A DNA stretch of 64,000 nt from Eriocheir sinensis (lineage: Eukaryota; Arthropoda; Malacostraca; Decapoda; Varunidae). Below are positions 49,141 to 62,441 of the stretch, piece after piece. The stretch is taken from assembly GCF_024679095.1 (NCBI RefSeq), contig NC_066517.1:18812550-18876549 (forward strand). The letters are read 5' to 3'. The notes under the pieces were generated by a model. The model saw only the letters and a program-made list of their open reading frames with translations, was not told the DNA's origin and searched no databases. Position 1 is the stretch's first letter, and each line of letters opens with the position of its first letter. A program made the position numbers and the translations under genes.

Positions 49141-49886
49141 AGGTAAGGTGAGGTGATCATTTACGCAGGTGGCAAGAACGTGACGCCCAGGTAAGGTCTT
49201 GCTAGCATTTGTTTGTTTTTTATTCGTTCATGTTTTGTTTTATTTATTGTTATTTAAGTTAATGAATGATCGTCCTTTTATTATTGTTGATGTTGTTATT
49301 GCTTTTTCGATTGATTATTTTACTTTATTGATTGTGTTATTTATTTTATTTTTTTATTTTACTCTATGTTCTTTTATTTATCAGGTTTGCAAAGAAAGAA
49401 TAAAGCAAACAAACAAACAAAAAAACAAACAAGCAGACCGTTGCTTAGTGACAAAATTGACTAAAGACACAATGAAAAGTGAAAGGCGTCTCAGTCATTC
49501 CTCTCCTCCTCCTCCTCCTCCTCCTCCTCCCTCTGATGTAAGACTGGGAGGGAAGGCACCAGGGAAGGCAGGGTGGTAGGGAGGAGAGAGCAGGGTGACA
49601 TAGGGTGGGGAAAGGGAGGGGGGTAGGAGGCGGAGGAGGTGAGGAAGGAAAGTGTAGAGAAAAGTGAAGTTTGAGGAAAAAATAGGAAATAGGGATTGAA
49701 AAGAAGAGGAAAATCAGGAATAACAGACGAAACAAAAGTAGAGGACATACAAAACAAATAAACAGAAAAAGAAAACGGGAAAAAAACAGGAAACAAGGAA
49801 ACAGGAGAGAGAAAAATAGAGAAACAAATAGACAGGAAGAGACTGTGAGAGAGAGAAGGAGAGAATAAAAAAAGATAAACAGATAG

Positions 49887-50295
<409 letters not shown>

Positions 50296-50576
50296 GCTGA
50301 ATGACTTGCCGGCGCCCTAGAGGTCACGCCCCTGCCCTTGACAATGGGTGAGCCGAGTACCGCTACACAACGGAGACACACACACTCATACAGACACACC
50401 CTTCTCCTTTTGTCTTTATCTCTCCTAATAGAGGCGTTAGGGAGGCGCCGACGGAGGGAAGAATAGCAGGAAAGACTGGAGGACGTGGGGAAACAGAGGG
50501 AGGAAGGTTATGATGGGTTAAAAGGGAGGAGGGAGAGGTTAAGGCGTGTGGGAATGTGGCTGTGGAGGATGCTTAC

Positions 50577-50630
50577 CGTCATTATGGGAGTGTGGGAGTT
50601 CATGGTCCTGACTCTTGCTTCTTTACGGAC
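50577..50630 (-). CDS. Candidate first coding exon of gene B (coding 50603-50577)
   Basis: On the minus strand a strong acceptor (branch-like CCTAACC, then ATTTCCCTCTCTTTTCAG) precedes a 54-base exon: 27 bases of leader, then ATG and the codons for MNSHTPIMT, ending ACG before donor GTAAGC. Phase and length match gene C exon 1 (MMGSKPVT, also ending ACG). Joined to gene B exon 2 it gives a good signal peptide. The 15.9-kb intron this needs is long but plausible. It could instead belong to another gene beyond the window; no other receiving exon was found. Confidence 0.5.
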
Positions 50631-50639
50631 CTGAAAAGA

Positions 50640-51130
50640 GAGGGAAATATGAGGTTAGGAAGCCATAACGTTGCCGGTGAAGAGAGTTGCCGAAAACCAC
50701 ACACACAAACACACACACAAAAAAAATCCTGGGTAATATTTCGCTTCCTTTTTTTTAACTGAAGACATGAAAATGAAAAGAAGATGAAAAAATAAAAGAA
50801 AACAAAGAAAAGATAAATGACAAGGAAGAAAAAGAACAAAATAATAGCGGATACTTAAGAGAAAATAACACGAAAATAATAAGTAAAAACACCTGAAAAT
50901 AGTGTACATCATCCTTGTTATTCATTATACTGCCAAGGAAATACATTAACTGAAGAAACACACTAAATAAAACTCTTGGCAGCACTTCACTCCCTTGCAC
51001 GAAATATCCAAGTACTTAACATGTGAACCTCATCCTCGTTATCTCTGATGCTACCAAACGAAGATATTAACAAAGAAGAAAGGATAAGAGAAGGAAGAAT
51101 GAAGCAACTTTAGTAGTATTAAAATTAAGA
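50640..51130. other. AT-rich sequence, no gene seen
   Basis: A-rich with two diverged copies of a segment around ACATCATCCTTGTTATTCAT / CCTCATCCTCGTTATCTCT (about 50910 and 51030). No coding potential. Confidence 0.5.
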
Positions 51131-51135
51131 AAAAA

Positions 51136-51440
51136 AGAGCGGAAAAGGAGACTGATGAGAGACGAGAAAGAGGAAATGGGAATAAGGATAAGAGAATAGA
51201 AAGAAGAGAAGAAACGAAACAGAAAAAAACAACCCTCCCACATGCTTAGCAACTTTTCACTCATGCAAATCTCACTGTCCAAAAGTAAAAGAGCGGAAAG
51301 GGAGACTGACGAGAGACGAGAAAGAGGAAACGGAAATAAGGATAAGAGAATAGAAAGAAGGAAGGAAGGAAACAGAAAAAACAACCCTCCCACATACTTA
51401 TCAACATTTCACTCATACAAATCCCAATGTCCAAAAGTGT
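51136..51440. repeat. Tandem duplication, unit about 154 bp
   Basis: AGAGCGGAAAAGGAGACTGA at 51136 and AGAGCGGAAAGGGAGACTGA at 51290 start two copies that both end with CTCCCACAT, TTTCACTCAT and TGTCCAAAAGT. Confidence 0.85.
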
Positions 51441-51449
51441 TCAACCCAA

Positions 51450-54400
51450 CCTTGTAATACATTTTCTCGGGGAGTCCATGACATCGATCAGAAAAAGCGC
51501 TGATGTGGGTCACTTCTAAACTCCTAAAACATGTCTCAGGTAAGTTGGAACTCGTCAACAGGTAAATCAATTTGTCACACCCCACGTAAGGCGGCTCAGT
51601 GACCTTGTGAGCTTGATTAAAAGAAAACAAACAGGCGGATAAGTCGCTGTGTCGCAGGATAAGTAAGGCTCTTCGACAACCTTGCATACCTGACGGAAAA
51701 GAAAAGTGAAAGAAAATAATTGTCAGCGGAAAACCTATGTCACTTAGAGGTCAAGATAATCGAGTTTGCAGTGATAGTAAAAAAAATGTTATAAGAAAAC
51801 GTATAATCGGAACAGCATGACCAAAACTATATAAGAAAGCTATTAAGTTCAAAGAGTTAGGAAGAAGTATTGGTATGTTGAAAGAAAATATTGTAAGATT
51901 TTAAAAGGACGACGATAGCTAGAAGGAGAATGAAAGAGACCTTGAGGGAGACTGTTTCGCTATGAGTGGGTGAGGAGAAGAAAGGTTTAAGTGATTGCGA
52001 AAGACGAGGAGCATTGTGTTGGTGAAGGAAGGAACACTAAAAGAAAAAAATGACTTAAAGGAAACATAAAAGGAACGAAAGGGTTGAAAATATATAAAAA
52101 AAATTAGAAGAAAATATGTGAGAAATGAAAAAAAAAGTAAAAAATGAGAAAGAAGAAAATATGTGAGAAATGAAAAAAAAAGTAAAAAATGAGAAAGAAG
52201 AAAAGATGTGAGAAATGAAAAAAAATGAGACATAGAAGAAAAGATGTGAGAAATTAAGGAAAAGAGAAGAATGTATTAAAAGAAGACAATTAACTGATTA
52301 GACAGAGACTTGAAACACATGAATGCCAACATACTCTGAACACACACATACAAAAAAGCAGAGAAAAACAAATAAGTGAAAAAATATCGAGAAAGGAAAT
52401 AAAAGCAGCAACACACAACAAAAAAAAAGAAATATCACAAAGAAAAGCGCAAAGGAAAAAATAAATAGGAATAGTAAAAATGTAGATAGGAGCTGTGAAC
52501 TATGAAAAAAGAAACAGAACACACACAAAAAAGAGGAAATGGGTTCTGCTAAGACAACAAAACGCCATAAACGTCTACATGATCTGAATGAACACGATAA
52601 ACTAGTCCGTTCCTTGTGGTCAGACGCCCTAACTATTTCCTGTCCTTCGCGCCCGCCATAAACCCAGTGAACACGACAGCGCTCGCCCGACTCGCCCCGC
52701 TCAGATTAAACGAGAGATACTGGTTAGGAATGAGAGAAAAAACAAAAGGAAAACGAGAGGATTCCTGATACAAGGGCAAAGCTATAGTTCTCGTCAAGAT
52801 ATCACCCATTACACAGAGGATAAAGGAGAGATAATAGAAACAAAAGTAAAAGAAGTATAAAGGAATGGCGACGAACGATGGAGAGTGAGTAGAGGAAAAC
52901 AAAGTAAAGCAAGAAGACTACCATTTAAAGGGAAAATAATATGTTCTCGTCAAAACACCACTCAGTTTACACATGATTAACCAGAGATATTAGTAACAAG
53001 TTTAAAATGAGGAGAGAGAAAAGGAAAGAAGACACCTCACGAGAGATAATGATGAAAAAGAAAGAAGAATAGATAAAGTAGAGAAGAGAAGAGAAGAGAA
53101 GAGAAGAAAGGAGAGGAGAGAAAGAAGAGAAGAGAAGAGAAGAGGAGAAGAAAGGAGAGGAGAGGAGAGGAAAGGAGAGAGGAGAAAAGAGAAGAGAAGA
53201 GAAGAGAAGAGAAGAGGAAATGACAGAAAGTGCAGTTCTTGACCAGACTTCATTCTCTTGAGACAGACTAAACGGAAGATGCTGGTAGAACACTAAAGCA
53301 AAGGAAGAAAGAGAAGAAAAAGTAAAGAGAGGAGAAAGAAGACTCCTGATCGCAGCGTAGAAAGTGTGTGGTTCCTGTGTTCGATTAAGCGTTCAATCAT
53401 TTTTAGCGGTATCTCAGAGGCGGGAGTGCAAGGGAAAACACCAACAAAAAATAACAGAAAAAAGAATCTTAAGATCTTCTGAATATAAAACAATTATGCA
53501 AAATAGATACGAATTCAGACTTCTATATTCACTTTCAAAAATAAAGGTTCGCGGATTTATAAGCAAAACAAGTATATCAAGGAAGAGCGCAAATGTAGGA
53601 GAATATATTAGAGTTCAGAATTTGTATTCACTCTCAGAAGCCAAAGTGTGCGCGTGTTGCCTTTAGGGAAGAAATGTAGAATCTTAAAAATGAAGGGGCG
53701 ATAAAGTGCTGCAGAATGGATAAGGTTATACGGAAGACAGTGATTTTATGTGCAAGGGTTGTGTTCACCGCCTGAATTCGACCTAGGTGTAAATATCTCA
53801 ACCTAAAAAAGACCAAATATAAAAGAGTCTGAAGATAAAAGTTCAAAGTACATTTTCATACGAATATCACTTTTAAAAATTATGGATTTCTACAGAGGGA
53901 CTGAGACAAGGCGCTGTGATGCTTGTTCTTCAGAGTTATAGTGAATTAATAACTGTATTTAATTAATGCCTAACACAAAAATGAGAATAGCTAATGTGAA
54001 AGCTGAAGAAATAAACAACACATCATGAGGCGGCAAATGAAGCAGAGTAGAAAGAAATACGAGACGACGAAAACACATGAGAAAGGGAGGGAAAATAAAA
54101 GAAAAAAACTTGAAAACGGAAGAATTGATAAAAAATAAATATCTAGCGTGAGAAAATTATCATCTCCTAACAATAATATGGGGCAAAGAAGCAGCATGAA
54201 TAAGCGATGGAGAATGAGTCAGTAATGAGATGCAACTACCAGTATGAGTTGCTAATGGATAAACAAAGAAGCAAAACAATACAAAATGGAAAGGCAAGCA
54301 AAATAAAGCTACTAAACTACTAACTAAACTACTTAACTAAATAAAACTACGAATAATGAATGCTCAAGAAGGATTAAAGTTACTACCGACGTGAAAAAAA

Positions 54401-54740
54401 AGACGAATCAGAAGACGAGCAGCATAAAAGATTAACAAAAGAAAGACTTCCTAATGGCTACACTAAGCACTAAGGGTAACTACACAGACACAGGGAGAGG
54501 CAATGCAGGTCTCCCTTAGTCATGCTCTACCTTGATGGCTGACGAAGCGAAACGAGGCTACCACCAAGGCTACCTAATACCTGCGCCCTGGTACTGGAAG
54601 ACATAAAACGAAGGGAAAAAACTATAGAAGATGGAGAGTGAAAAATGTAAATGAAGGTGAAGGAGATAAGTGTGTAGATTTTAAAGATATCGCTTGTCCT
54701 ATCAATTTTCCTGCATCTCCTTCTCCTCATTTCTTCTTCT
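51450..54740. other. Non-coding, A/G-rich region
   Basis: Short repeats only: three copies of GATGTGAGAAATGAAAAAAA near 52110-52255 and GAAGAGAAGAG tracts at 53085-53220. No splice-flanked coding segment was found, and the open frames are low complexity. Confidence 0.5.
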
Positions 54741-54744
54741 CCTT

Positions 54745-54903
54745 CTCTTTCTCCTCCTCCTCCTCCTCCTCCTCCTCCTCCTCCTCCCAGCAAGTCAGGT
54801 GAGGTTAGTCAAGGCCGGAAGTTGCTCTTGAACTGTGCTGAGTGTTTTTTCTTCTCTCTTTAGTTATCTTTTTTTCGCTCTGTTGTTGCAAGGCTCGGAA
54901 ATG

Positions 54904-54992
<89 letters not shown>
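54745..54992. repeat. (CTC)n and (CA)n microsatellites
   Basis: CTC at about 54748-54787 and CA at 54906-54992. The following AT-rich sequence to 55900 shows no gene. Confidence 0.95.
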
Positions 54993-54993
<1 letters not shown>

Positions 54994-55954
54994 TTGCCAA
55001 TAGAAAACGAGCGTTATATTTACGTAAACACTGAAATTATCTTAAAGTACCGTATCCTAAACGACAAAATGTTAAATACCTCTCAAAGTAAAGTATTTAA
55101 ATAACACACTGAGGCATGATAAGTGTTGCATCTTTGATAATAAAAGTCAAGCGAATATCTCTCAAAATCATTCATGCGTAAAGCACAAATTATCGAACCA
55201 AACACCGTATTCTGAAGTATAAATGTAAAGTAAATCACTAAGAAAGGCTCTCAGATAACAAGCTAATGCATAATAGAAAAGCAAAATCCTATGTAAAGGG
55301 AATACGATCACTTCACTTAATATATCCCAGAATTTAACTTACAACCTGAAATCGATAACAGCCAAGCGCCATTAAGTAATCTTTAATAATATCGGCAACT
55401 TGCTTGAAAATGTATTACTATCATTCTACTTATTATCTCTTGTGACAAAGCATAGATAAGAAGGAAAGTATTGGCAATCTCTAGTAACACTGTGATGCTT
55501 TTTAACTCTCCTCAACTTTCCGTACTCTTATTTTATTTGTGTTTTACTTTACTCCTTTGCTTACTGTGTGTGCTTATTTTCCACAACCCTACATTACAGA
55601 GAACGTGTGAATCCAATTAAGATCTAAACAAATCAATAAGTATCTCCCACGACTACAGAACGATAGGATTTATTAGTCAATCAATTCCATATCTTTTACA
55701 CCTATACAGGATTAAGTCATTGCGATCTAAACCCCTCACCAGTTATCTTTTACTAGTGGACTGTAGGCGTGTGTATATTACCTGAAGCCACACCTGTTCC
55801 CACGTTCATCAGGTAGATCAAGGTCGCGTGGCTTACCTGCACTTCCTGTTATGACCGAGTAACCTTTGCGTCCAGGAGGAAGTGATGTACTGGTTGTAAA
55901 CTCTATTATATTGCCCGAGCTTGCTTCCTTTAAGATTGACACTCATACATATAG

Positions 55955-55956
55955 AC

Positions 55957-56002
<46 letters not shown>

Positions 56003-56342
56003 GGATAGATATATGGATAGATAGATAGATAGGTAGATAGGTAGATAGACAGATAGACAGATAGATGGATAGATAGATTTATAGGTGGAGAGGTGGAGAG
56101 ATAAAAAGATGTATTGTTTGATGAAATAGATAGACAAATAGATAAACAGATATAGATGGATAGAGAAATACACAGATATAGATAGATTGTTAGATTATTA
56201 GAGCTAGAGAGATAGATAGATACAGATAGATAGTTAGATGAATGGAGAGATGGAGAGGTGGAGCGATAGAGAGATAAATTGTTGGATAAAATAGATAGAT
56301 AAATACAAACATACATATATGCGAGATAAATAGACAGACAGG

Positions 56343-56414
<72 letters not shown>
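55955..56414. repeat. (GATA)n tetranucleotide repeat, degenerate, ending in (GA)n
   Basis: About 420 bases of AGAT units with point changes, then GA at 56380-56414. GATA arrays of this type are common satellites. Confidence 0.95.
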
Positions 56415-56417
<3 letters not shown>

Positions 56418-57021
56418 TCACTAAAACATTTGCTCTTCAATACCCACACCCATTCTCTTCTGCCATCACTACCCCGCCTACTGAACTACTATTTACTAAC
56501 TTGTCTCCACCTATTGTCTTCCCCTCCCTTGACCTCTGGAGTAAATGGTAGATCGAAGCGAAGTCAATTACCTGCCTGTCTGCTAATTAATCAACCTCAC
56601 CTCTCTCCCTACACTTACTACCGTTCAAAACACACCCATTACACCCAACCCACTAACTCAGTCCATTTGTCACGAAGGAAAGATAGTTTTCTCGTATCAA
56701 TCCTTCACTTTTCGCTTCCTCTTTTACCTACAAATTATCTTTATCCTTCTTTCCTCTCGAGATGGAATAATGATGAACAACACTCTAGGTTTTCTATAAC
56801 ACTTCACTCAACGCAAAATACACACCCGAACCACTAAAGCGCATCGTTCGTCACACCGTCAGTCACACTTCAGTTGGCGTATGTCGTGTTATGAGCCGAG
56901 TAACTGGAACCAAAGAGCTGAGTAGCCCACCAAAACAAAGATGTGTGTTGTGAGCCAAGTAGCGGCAGAGAGCGAGCAGACTAGCGCACCAAAACAATAA
57001 CACGTGTAGCCAGGCACTCAC

Positions 57022-57114
57022 TGGACTTATCTCGGTGTCTTCTCGCTTCTGTGTCCGCCTCGTTCTCGCCTCCACGTTGTAGTGTCACACCCAACGCCTG
57101 CCGCCGCTATATGA
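57022..57114 (-). promoter_or_regulatory. Possible upstream promoter and non-coding exon
   Basis: On the minus strand TCATATAG (57114-57107) in a GC-rich setting is followed about 30 bases later by ACACTACAACGTGG and, near 57022, by CCA then donor-like GTGAGTGCC. It could be the first non-coding exon that would feed the acceptor at 50631. Weak: the TATA match is poor and no initiator is clear. Confidence 0.2.
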
Positions 57115-57419
57115 GAGGACCAGGAGGCTCCGTCTAGGTCAACGCGTCCAGTCTCACGGGGGAAAAAAATCAGTTTACGGCGATAACTTAATGACCGAGG
57201 CTGTGGGATGGAGGGAGGTCATCTCTTCCGCGCTTCCCTGGTGTTACTTCCCCTCTCTCCCTCCCTCCTTCACTTCCCTCTCTTGCTCTTTCTCTCTGCC
57301 TCCTCCTGCCTCCTACCTGCCTCCATCATGCTATATTTGTCTGTCCCTTTTTTTGGCAGTTTCCTTGTCTGTTGTGAACTTGATTGTGGGAAATATTAGG
57401 GTGAATGTCTTATTTACTT

Positions 57420-57620
57420 CTTCTGGTCTGTCTGTCTGTCTGTCTGTCTGTCTGGGTAGTTGTTCCTGTTTGGGTGTCTGTTTTATCTTTATGTCTGTTT
57501 GGCTGTCTACTTGCCGCTGATCTTATCTGAATACATGTCTTTTGCAATAATCTCTCCCTCGATCTCTCTTTTTCTACCTGTCTCTCTTTTTCTACCTATC
57601 TATCTATCTGTATGTATCTA
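57420..57620. repeat. (CTGT)n and (CTAT)n short tandem repeats
   Basis: TCTG units at about 57426-57457 and CTAT units at 57593-57625. Nothing else is recognised between 57130 and 58000. Confidence 0.85.
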
Positions 57621-58031
57621 TCTATCTCGTTTCCTGTGTTCCTGACGGTCACCTTGCAGCCCGGACGAACGTAATGCACTTGGACGGTGAATGAGGAAGT
57701 GCCAGAGACTTATTAAGGATTTCAACACTGATTTTACCTTTCTCGTTAGACGTCACACGATTGGGTAAAAGCGCTCGTGGTTCTGGGGCACAAGCTGCAT
57801 GCCGTGCGTGTTCTGATTTTATCTCTTCTCTGCATTTGCCTTTATTTTTGTTTGGCTTTTTCTCTCTTGCTTGCTTTTAAACTGAATTTCTTTATGCTTC
57901 TTGATTCGCTCTTTTCTCTATTGTTTTCTTTTAATATTTTTGGAAAGTTTTAAGCAGGACTTCTTATATCTGTTTGCTGTGGCTCGTCTACGTATTTATT
58001 TTCATCGGCTTAATATTCCATCATTCTTACG

Positions 58032-58270
58032 TTGTTTGACCCCTTGAATGCGAACCGCCTACAAGAAAACCTCACCAAGCTGCAGGAATGGAACAAAAAG
58101 TGGCTGCTACAATTCAATGAAGAAAAATGTAAAGTCCTGCACCTTGGGAGGGAATATCCAGTACACCAATACCACATGGGAAACACTGCACTATTCACCA
58201 CAGAGGCAGATAAAGATTTGGGACTACATGTTACCAGGCTACCAGTGAAGGCGAAATCCGTGCCAATCGC
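58032..58270 (+). pseudogene. LINE reverse-transcriptase fragment
   Basis: The frame includes LQEWNKKWLLQFNEEKCKVL, HLG and EADKDLGLHV, matching the conserved W-x-x-K-W ... F-x-x-x-K-C-x-x-L-H-L-G ... E-K-D-L-G-V block at the end of the reverse-transcriptase domain of non-LTR retrotransposons. There is no catalytic region, endonuclease or continuation, so it is a dead 5'- and 3'-truncated copy. Confidence 0.75.
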
Positions 58271-58299
58271 AGCGAACTGGTTAAGTGTAAGAAGCATTC

Positions 58300-58356
58300 A
58301 CAACAACACTCGCTTATCTATAACACTTCACTCAACGCAAAATACACACCAGAATC
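58300..58356 (+). repeat. Copy of a short dispersed repeat (other copy 56770-56835)
   Basis: CTATAACACTTCACTCAACG and CAAAATACACACC occur in both places, with similar flanks (AACAACACTC). The relation to the adjacent LINE fragment is unknown. Confidence 0.7.
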
Positions 58357-58399
58357 ATTGTTTGGTCTTCTTTATCAGATATTTCTTATGTTCTTGATA

Positions 58400-59090
58400 T
58401 GCGTAATGAGCTTGTGGTACTTTTTATTGGATCACTAAAGCCAAGGGAGTGTTTTGATGCTTAAAAGAGTGCGAGACTTGGATTCAGTTACGATGCGTTT
58501 GTGACGAATTTCAGTGTTTTTGAGCCGATTTCACAGTCCAACACAGTGTCTTCGTAACAGCCCGAACCAAATTATAGAATCCTATGCAATCGAAAATGGT
58601 GAAGTCTTCGATGCCACACTAAATACACAAGACTTTTCCTGTATAGTTTCATCAAATATGTGAACTTAAATATAAAGACTAGACACTATACAAGGAAATT
58701 TCGAAGGCTCTGGTATTGGTTTCGGAGCTTAGTAACCTGTCATGGGGAACTGTGAAACTGGCCATTAGTGTTTGTCAAAGAAAATCACAGGGCTCATTAA
58801 CATAATCTACATGTAAAACAGAGCATAATAGAAGAGGAGCAAATTTAGATTATATTTGAGCTGATTTTCCTTATTATCGCTCTGTATTCTTAAAGTAATG
58901 GAGATTCACTATTTGGACCCACGAACTAAACTATGTGTGCATGGAGGTAGGTCTTTAAGGGTCATAGTTTCCGGACGCGTTGCCACTGTGCTCAACTCCG
59001 ACTCACTGGCTTAACTAATCCCTATTACTGAAAGAAAAGCCAATTAATATATCAGGTGTTTGCCATTAGATAGTACCAAGGTATTCTATT
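58400..59090. other. Unique AT-rich sequence, no gene seen
   Basis: No repeat, RNA gene or splice-flanked coding segment is recognised. Confidence 0.5.
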
Positions 59091-59093
59091 CAA

Positions 59094-59429
<336 letters not shown>

Positions 59430-60559
59430 TACGACCTTTGTGCGCAAGCGAAAAAAAGAGTAAGAATATAAAAAGAAAAGAGGAGGAAGAGCTGGAAGAT
59501 TAGGAGGAGGAGGAGGAGGAGGAGGAGGAGGAGGAGGAGGAAAGGAGAACAAGATGAGAAAATATAATAGCGGAAGATAACGAAATGGAGGTAGAAAAAA
59601 CGGAGCTCTGGAAAAGGTGAAGCGAAGAAGAGGAGCAAGAGATGGAAGAAGAGGAGATGATGAAAGATGAAGAGGAGTAGAAGGTGGATGGGAAACAAAG
59701 AAGATGATGCGTGAAGAAGAGGGGAAGGAGGAGCAGGAGCGAAAGATGATGAAAGATGAAGAGAAACAGAAGGAGAATGGGGGAAAGAAGAGAATGGAAG
59801 AGGAACAGAAGTAGGAGTAGAAAGAAGGGGGAGAAAGGATGAAAATAAAGAAAAGTATAGAAAAGGAGAAGAAGGCGGAAAAGAAGGTAGAGGAAGAAAG
59901 ATGAAGAGAGTGGAAGCGTCAGGAGAAAAAGGATAAAAATTAATATATAAAAGATTGAAGGACGGAGGAAGGGAAGAGAAGAGGGAGAAGGAGGGCAAGG
60001 ATTCGAAGCATGTGTAGGAAGAAGAGGAAGAAGAAAAAATGATATATGAAAAAGAATAGGAGGACAAGGAGGATAAAAAAGGAAGAGACAGGAGAAGAGG
60101 AAAGAGGACAAGGATTCGGAACACCAGGAGGAGAAGGAGGAAGGAAGAGAGGGAGAATGACGAAATATGAAGAAGAGTAGGAGGAGGAGGAGAAGGAGGA
60201 CAAGGATTAGAGGAGGGTGTGGTCAGATGAAGGTGTGGTTGCCTGCCTTGCCTCGTCTTCGTTAAAGGTTCCGGGATAATATTTATGTATCTTGAGGACG
60301 GAAGCGAGACAGAGGAAGGGAAAAAATTGTGTCCAGTGAAAGTAGAGAACAACCCGGCCCAAAGGAGCAGAGGGAGGGGCGCAAAGGGTATCATTACACG
60401 TGTTCTTCGGAGTGTCTCAACAAATAGGTTCTTGGAAAGGAATAATTATAGCTCGAAGGGAGTAAAATGTGTCATTCCTTTTTTGCGTCTTGAGAAAGAG
60501 AGAAGAAAAAGAGCGATACTAAGAAAAGAAAGGAAATAACAGATATGCATTGTAATGGG

Positions 60560-60597
60560 GATAATAGTAATGATAATAACAATAATAATAACAATAG

Positions 60598-60666
<69 letters not shown>

Positions 60667-60740
60667 TGATAATAATAATAATAATAATAACAGCAACAAC
60701 AACAGTAATAGTAGGAATAGTAGTAATAGTAAGAAAAAAT
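60560..60740. repeat. (AAT)n/(GAT)n microsatellite
   Basis: Mixed AAT, GAT and AGT units; open in several frames as poly-Asn/Ile only. Confidence 0.95.
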
Positions 60741-61139
60741 AAGAAGGAAAAATAGATATAAAGGGCAAGGAGCTTGCGTACCATTACTGGTGCTTTTAGA
60801 AAAAGTCATCTGTTATCCTTTTTGATTGGCGTGACAGTCTTCACTGATTGATTTATTATTCGTATCAAGAAACGCGGTTAGACTCTAAAAAACGAACCTC
60901 GAATCACCCCAAACAGTGAGCGATACAAATAAAATAAACCAATCAAATACAAAAAAAGAGAAAATACGTATAAAGAAACTGAATAAAAAAGCACAAAAAC
61001 TCATGTATAAAAATAAGGCTACATAACAATAACTTCAAAACGTAGACTAACAGAGGAACATAGGGAGTCTGCAAGAGGACGGTAGGCATATGCAAGGCAG
61101 CTCCAGTGAACCAAACCCCACCTAACATTACTATCCATA

Positions 61140-61960
61140 ATTTTATTTGATCTTCATTAATGTGTCTATCGTACTGGCACTCACTACATGACTGCAAGGC
61201 CCGTTCCATTCATCCACCACTGTTGGTAAACCGATTCTTGCCAATATCCTTGTTAAATCTCAACTTATCCAATTCAAACCCATTACTGCGTGTCTTACCC
61301 GGCTCTCTTACCATCAGAGCCTTATTAATATCCCCCTTATTAAAGCCAGTCATCTATTTATAAAACTCGATCAAGTCTCCTCGCACCCTTCGGCTTTCTA
61401 GAAAATGCAAGTTTAATTGTTTAAGTATTTCCTCGTAAGGCAAGTTTCTTAACCCCTGAATCATCATTGTCATCCTCCTCTGTACCGATGCTAACCTTTT
61501 GATATCTTTTCTATAGTAAGGTGACCAGAACTGAATCGCATAATCGAGATGAGGTCTCAGTAATGCTACATATGGCGTGTGGATGACTTCAGAGCTTCTA
61601 TTGCTTACGCTCGTTGAAATGGATCATGTTATAGTACCCTGTTTGCACGCTTTCTATCATGGATGTATTGTGCCCTTGGACGGAGATCAGAGCTCACTGA
61701 GATCCCTAAATCCCTCTCACACCTAGACCTGCTTGGGGGTTGTGTAGTTTAAACAATAATTATGTGAAGGGTTATTCCTTCCTACACTCAGAGTATTGCA
61801 TTTTCCGACAGTGAACTCCATCTGCCACTTCCCCGCACAATCATACAATTTGTCTAGTTCGTCTTGGAGAACACTAGCGTCCTCAATTACACTGTTGAGC
61901 TTTGTCGAACGCTTTACTAAAATCAAAATATAATCATCATAGTATTCATCCATAACTGCC
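61140..61960 (-). pseudogene. Degenerate LINE reverse-transcriptase 3' region
   Basis: Minus-strand frames, with stops and shifts, give DEYYDDYILILVKRSTKL and LDKLYDCAGKWQMEFTVGKC. Downstream they give pieces resembling the RT C-terminal and adjoining region (LRPHLDYAIQFWSPYYRKDI, MIQGLRNLPYEEILKQLNL, RRVRGDLIEFYKWMTGFNKG, TRSNGFELDKLRFNKDIGKN). The last motifs are typical of arthropod non-LTR elements. Many in-frame stops show it is dead. Confidence 0.82.
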
Positions 61961-62189
61961 GTTTCAATTAAAATGAAAAGAGTCTCATGGGATGGATTTC
62001 AGGAGATATATTCAACATCTGCCAATCTCTGCTCCTTTTTATGAATAAAAAATTGAATATATAAATAAAAGATGACATAAATTTCATCAGTGCAGGAGGA
62101 AAACTTACGAGGCTCAGGAAGTGGAGCACATGCATACCTCAAGACCGGTCCAGCTTTGTCAAGGAGATATAAATGTATAAAGGTGAGCA

Positions 62190-62367
62190 TCTGCTATTAC
62201 GACTACTACTACCACTACTACTACTACTTCTACTACTACTACTACTAATAATAATAATAATAATAATTCTTCTACTACTACTTCTACTTCTACTACTACT
62301 ACTACTACTACTACAGTTACTACTATTTCCACTAATACCACGACTACTACTACCACTTTTTCTTGGC

Positions 62368-62441
<74 letters not shown>
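62190..62441. repeat. (CTA)n/(AAT)n trinucleotide repeats
   Basis: ACT/TAC units to about 62350 and an AAT tract from 62371 to 62441. Confidence 0.95.

Noticed and set aside
51409..51687. Minus-strand frame of 92 codons after an acceptor-like TTTTCCGTCAG
   Set aside because: It shows no similarity to cuticle exons, has no good donor and overlaps a tandem duplication.
55955..56414. CRISPR-like regular spacing in the GATA region
   Set aside because: Simple tetranucleotide satellite in a eukaryotic genome with no repeat-spacer structure.
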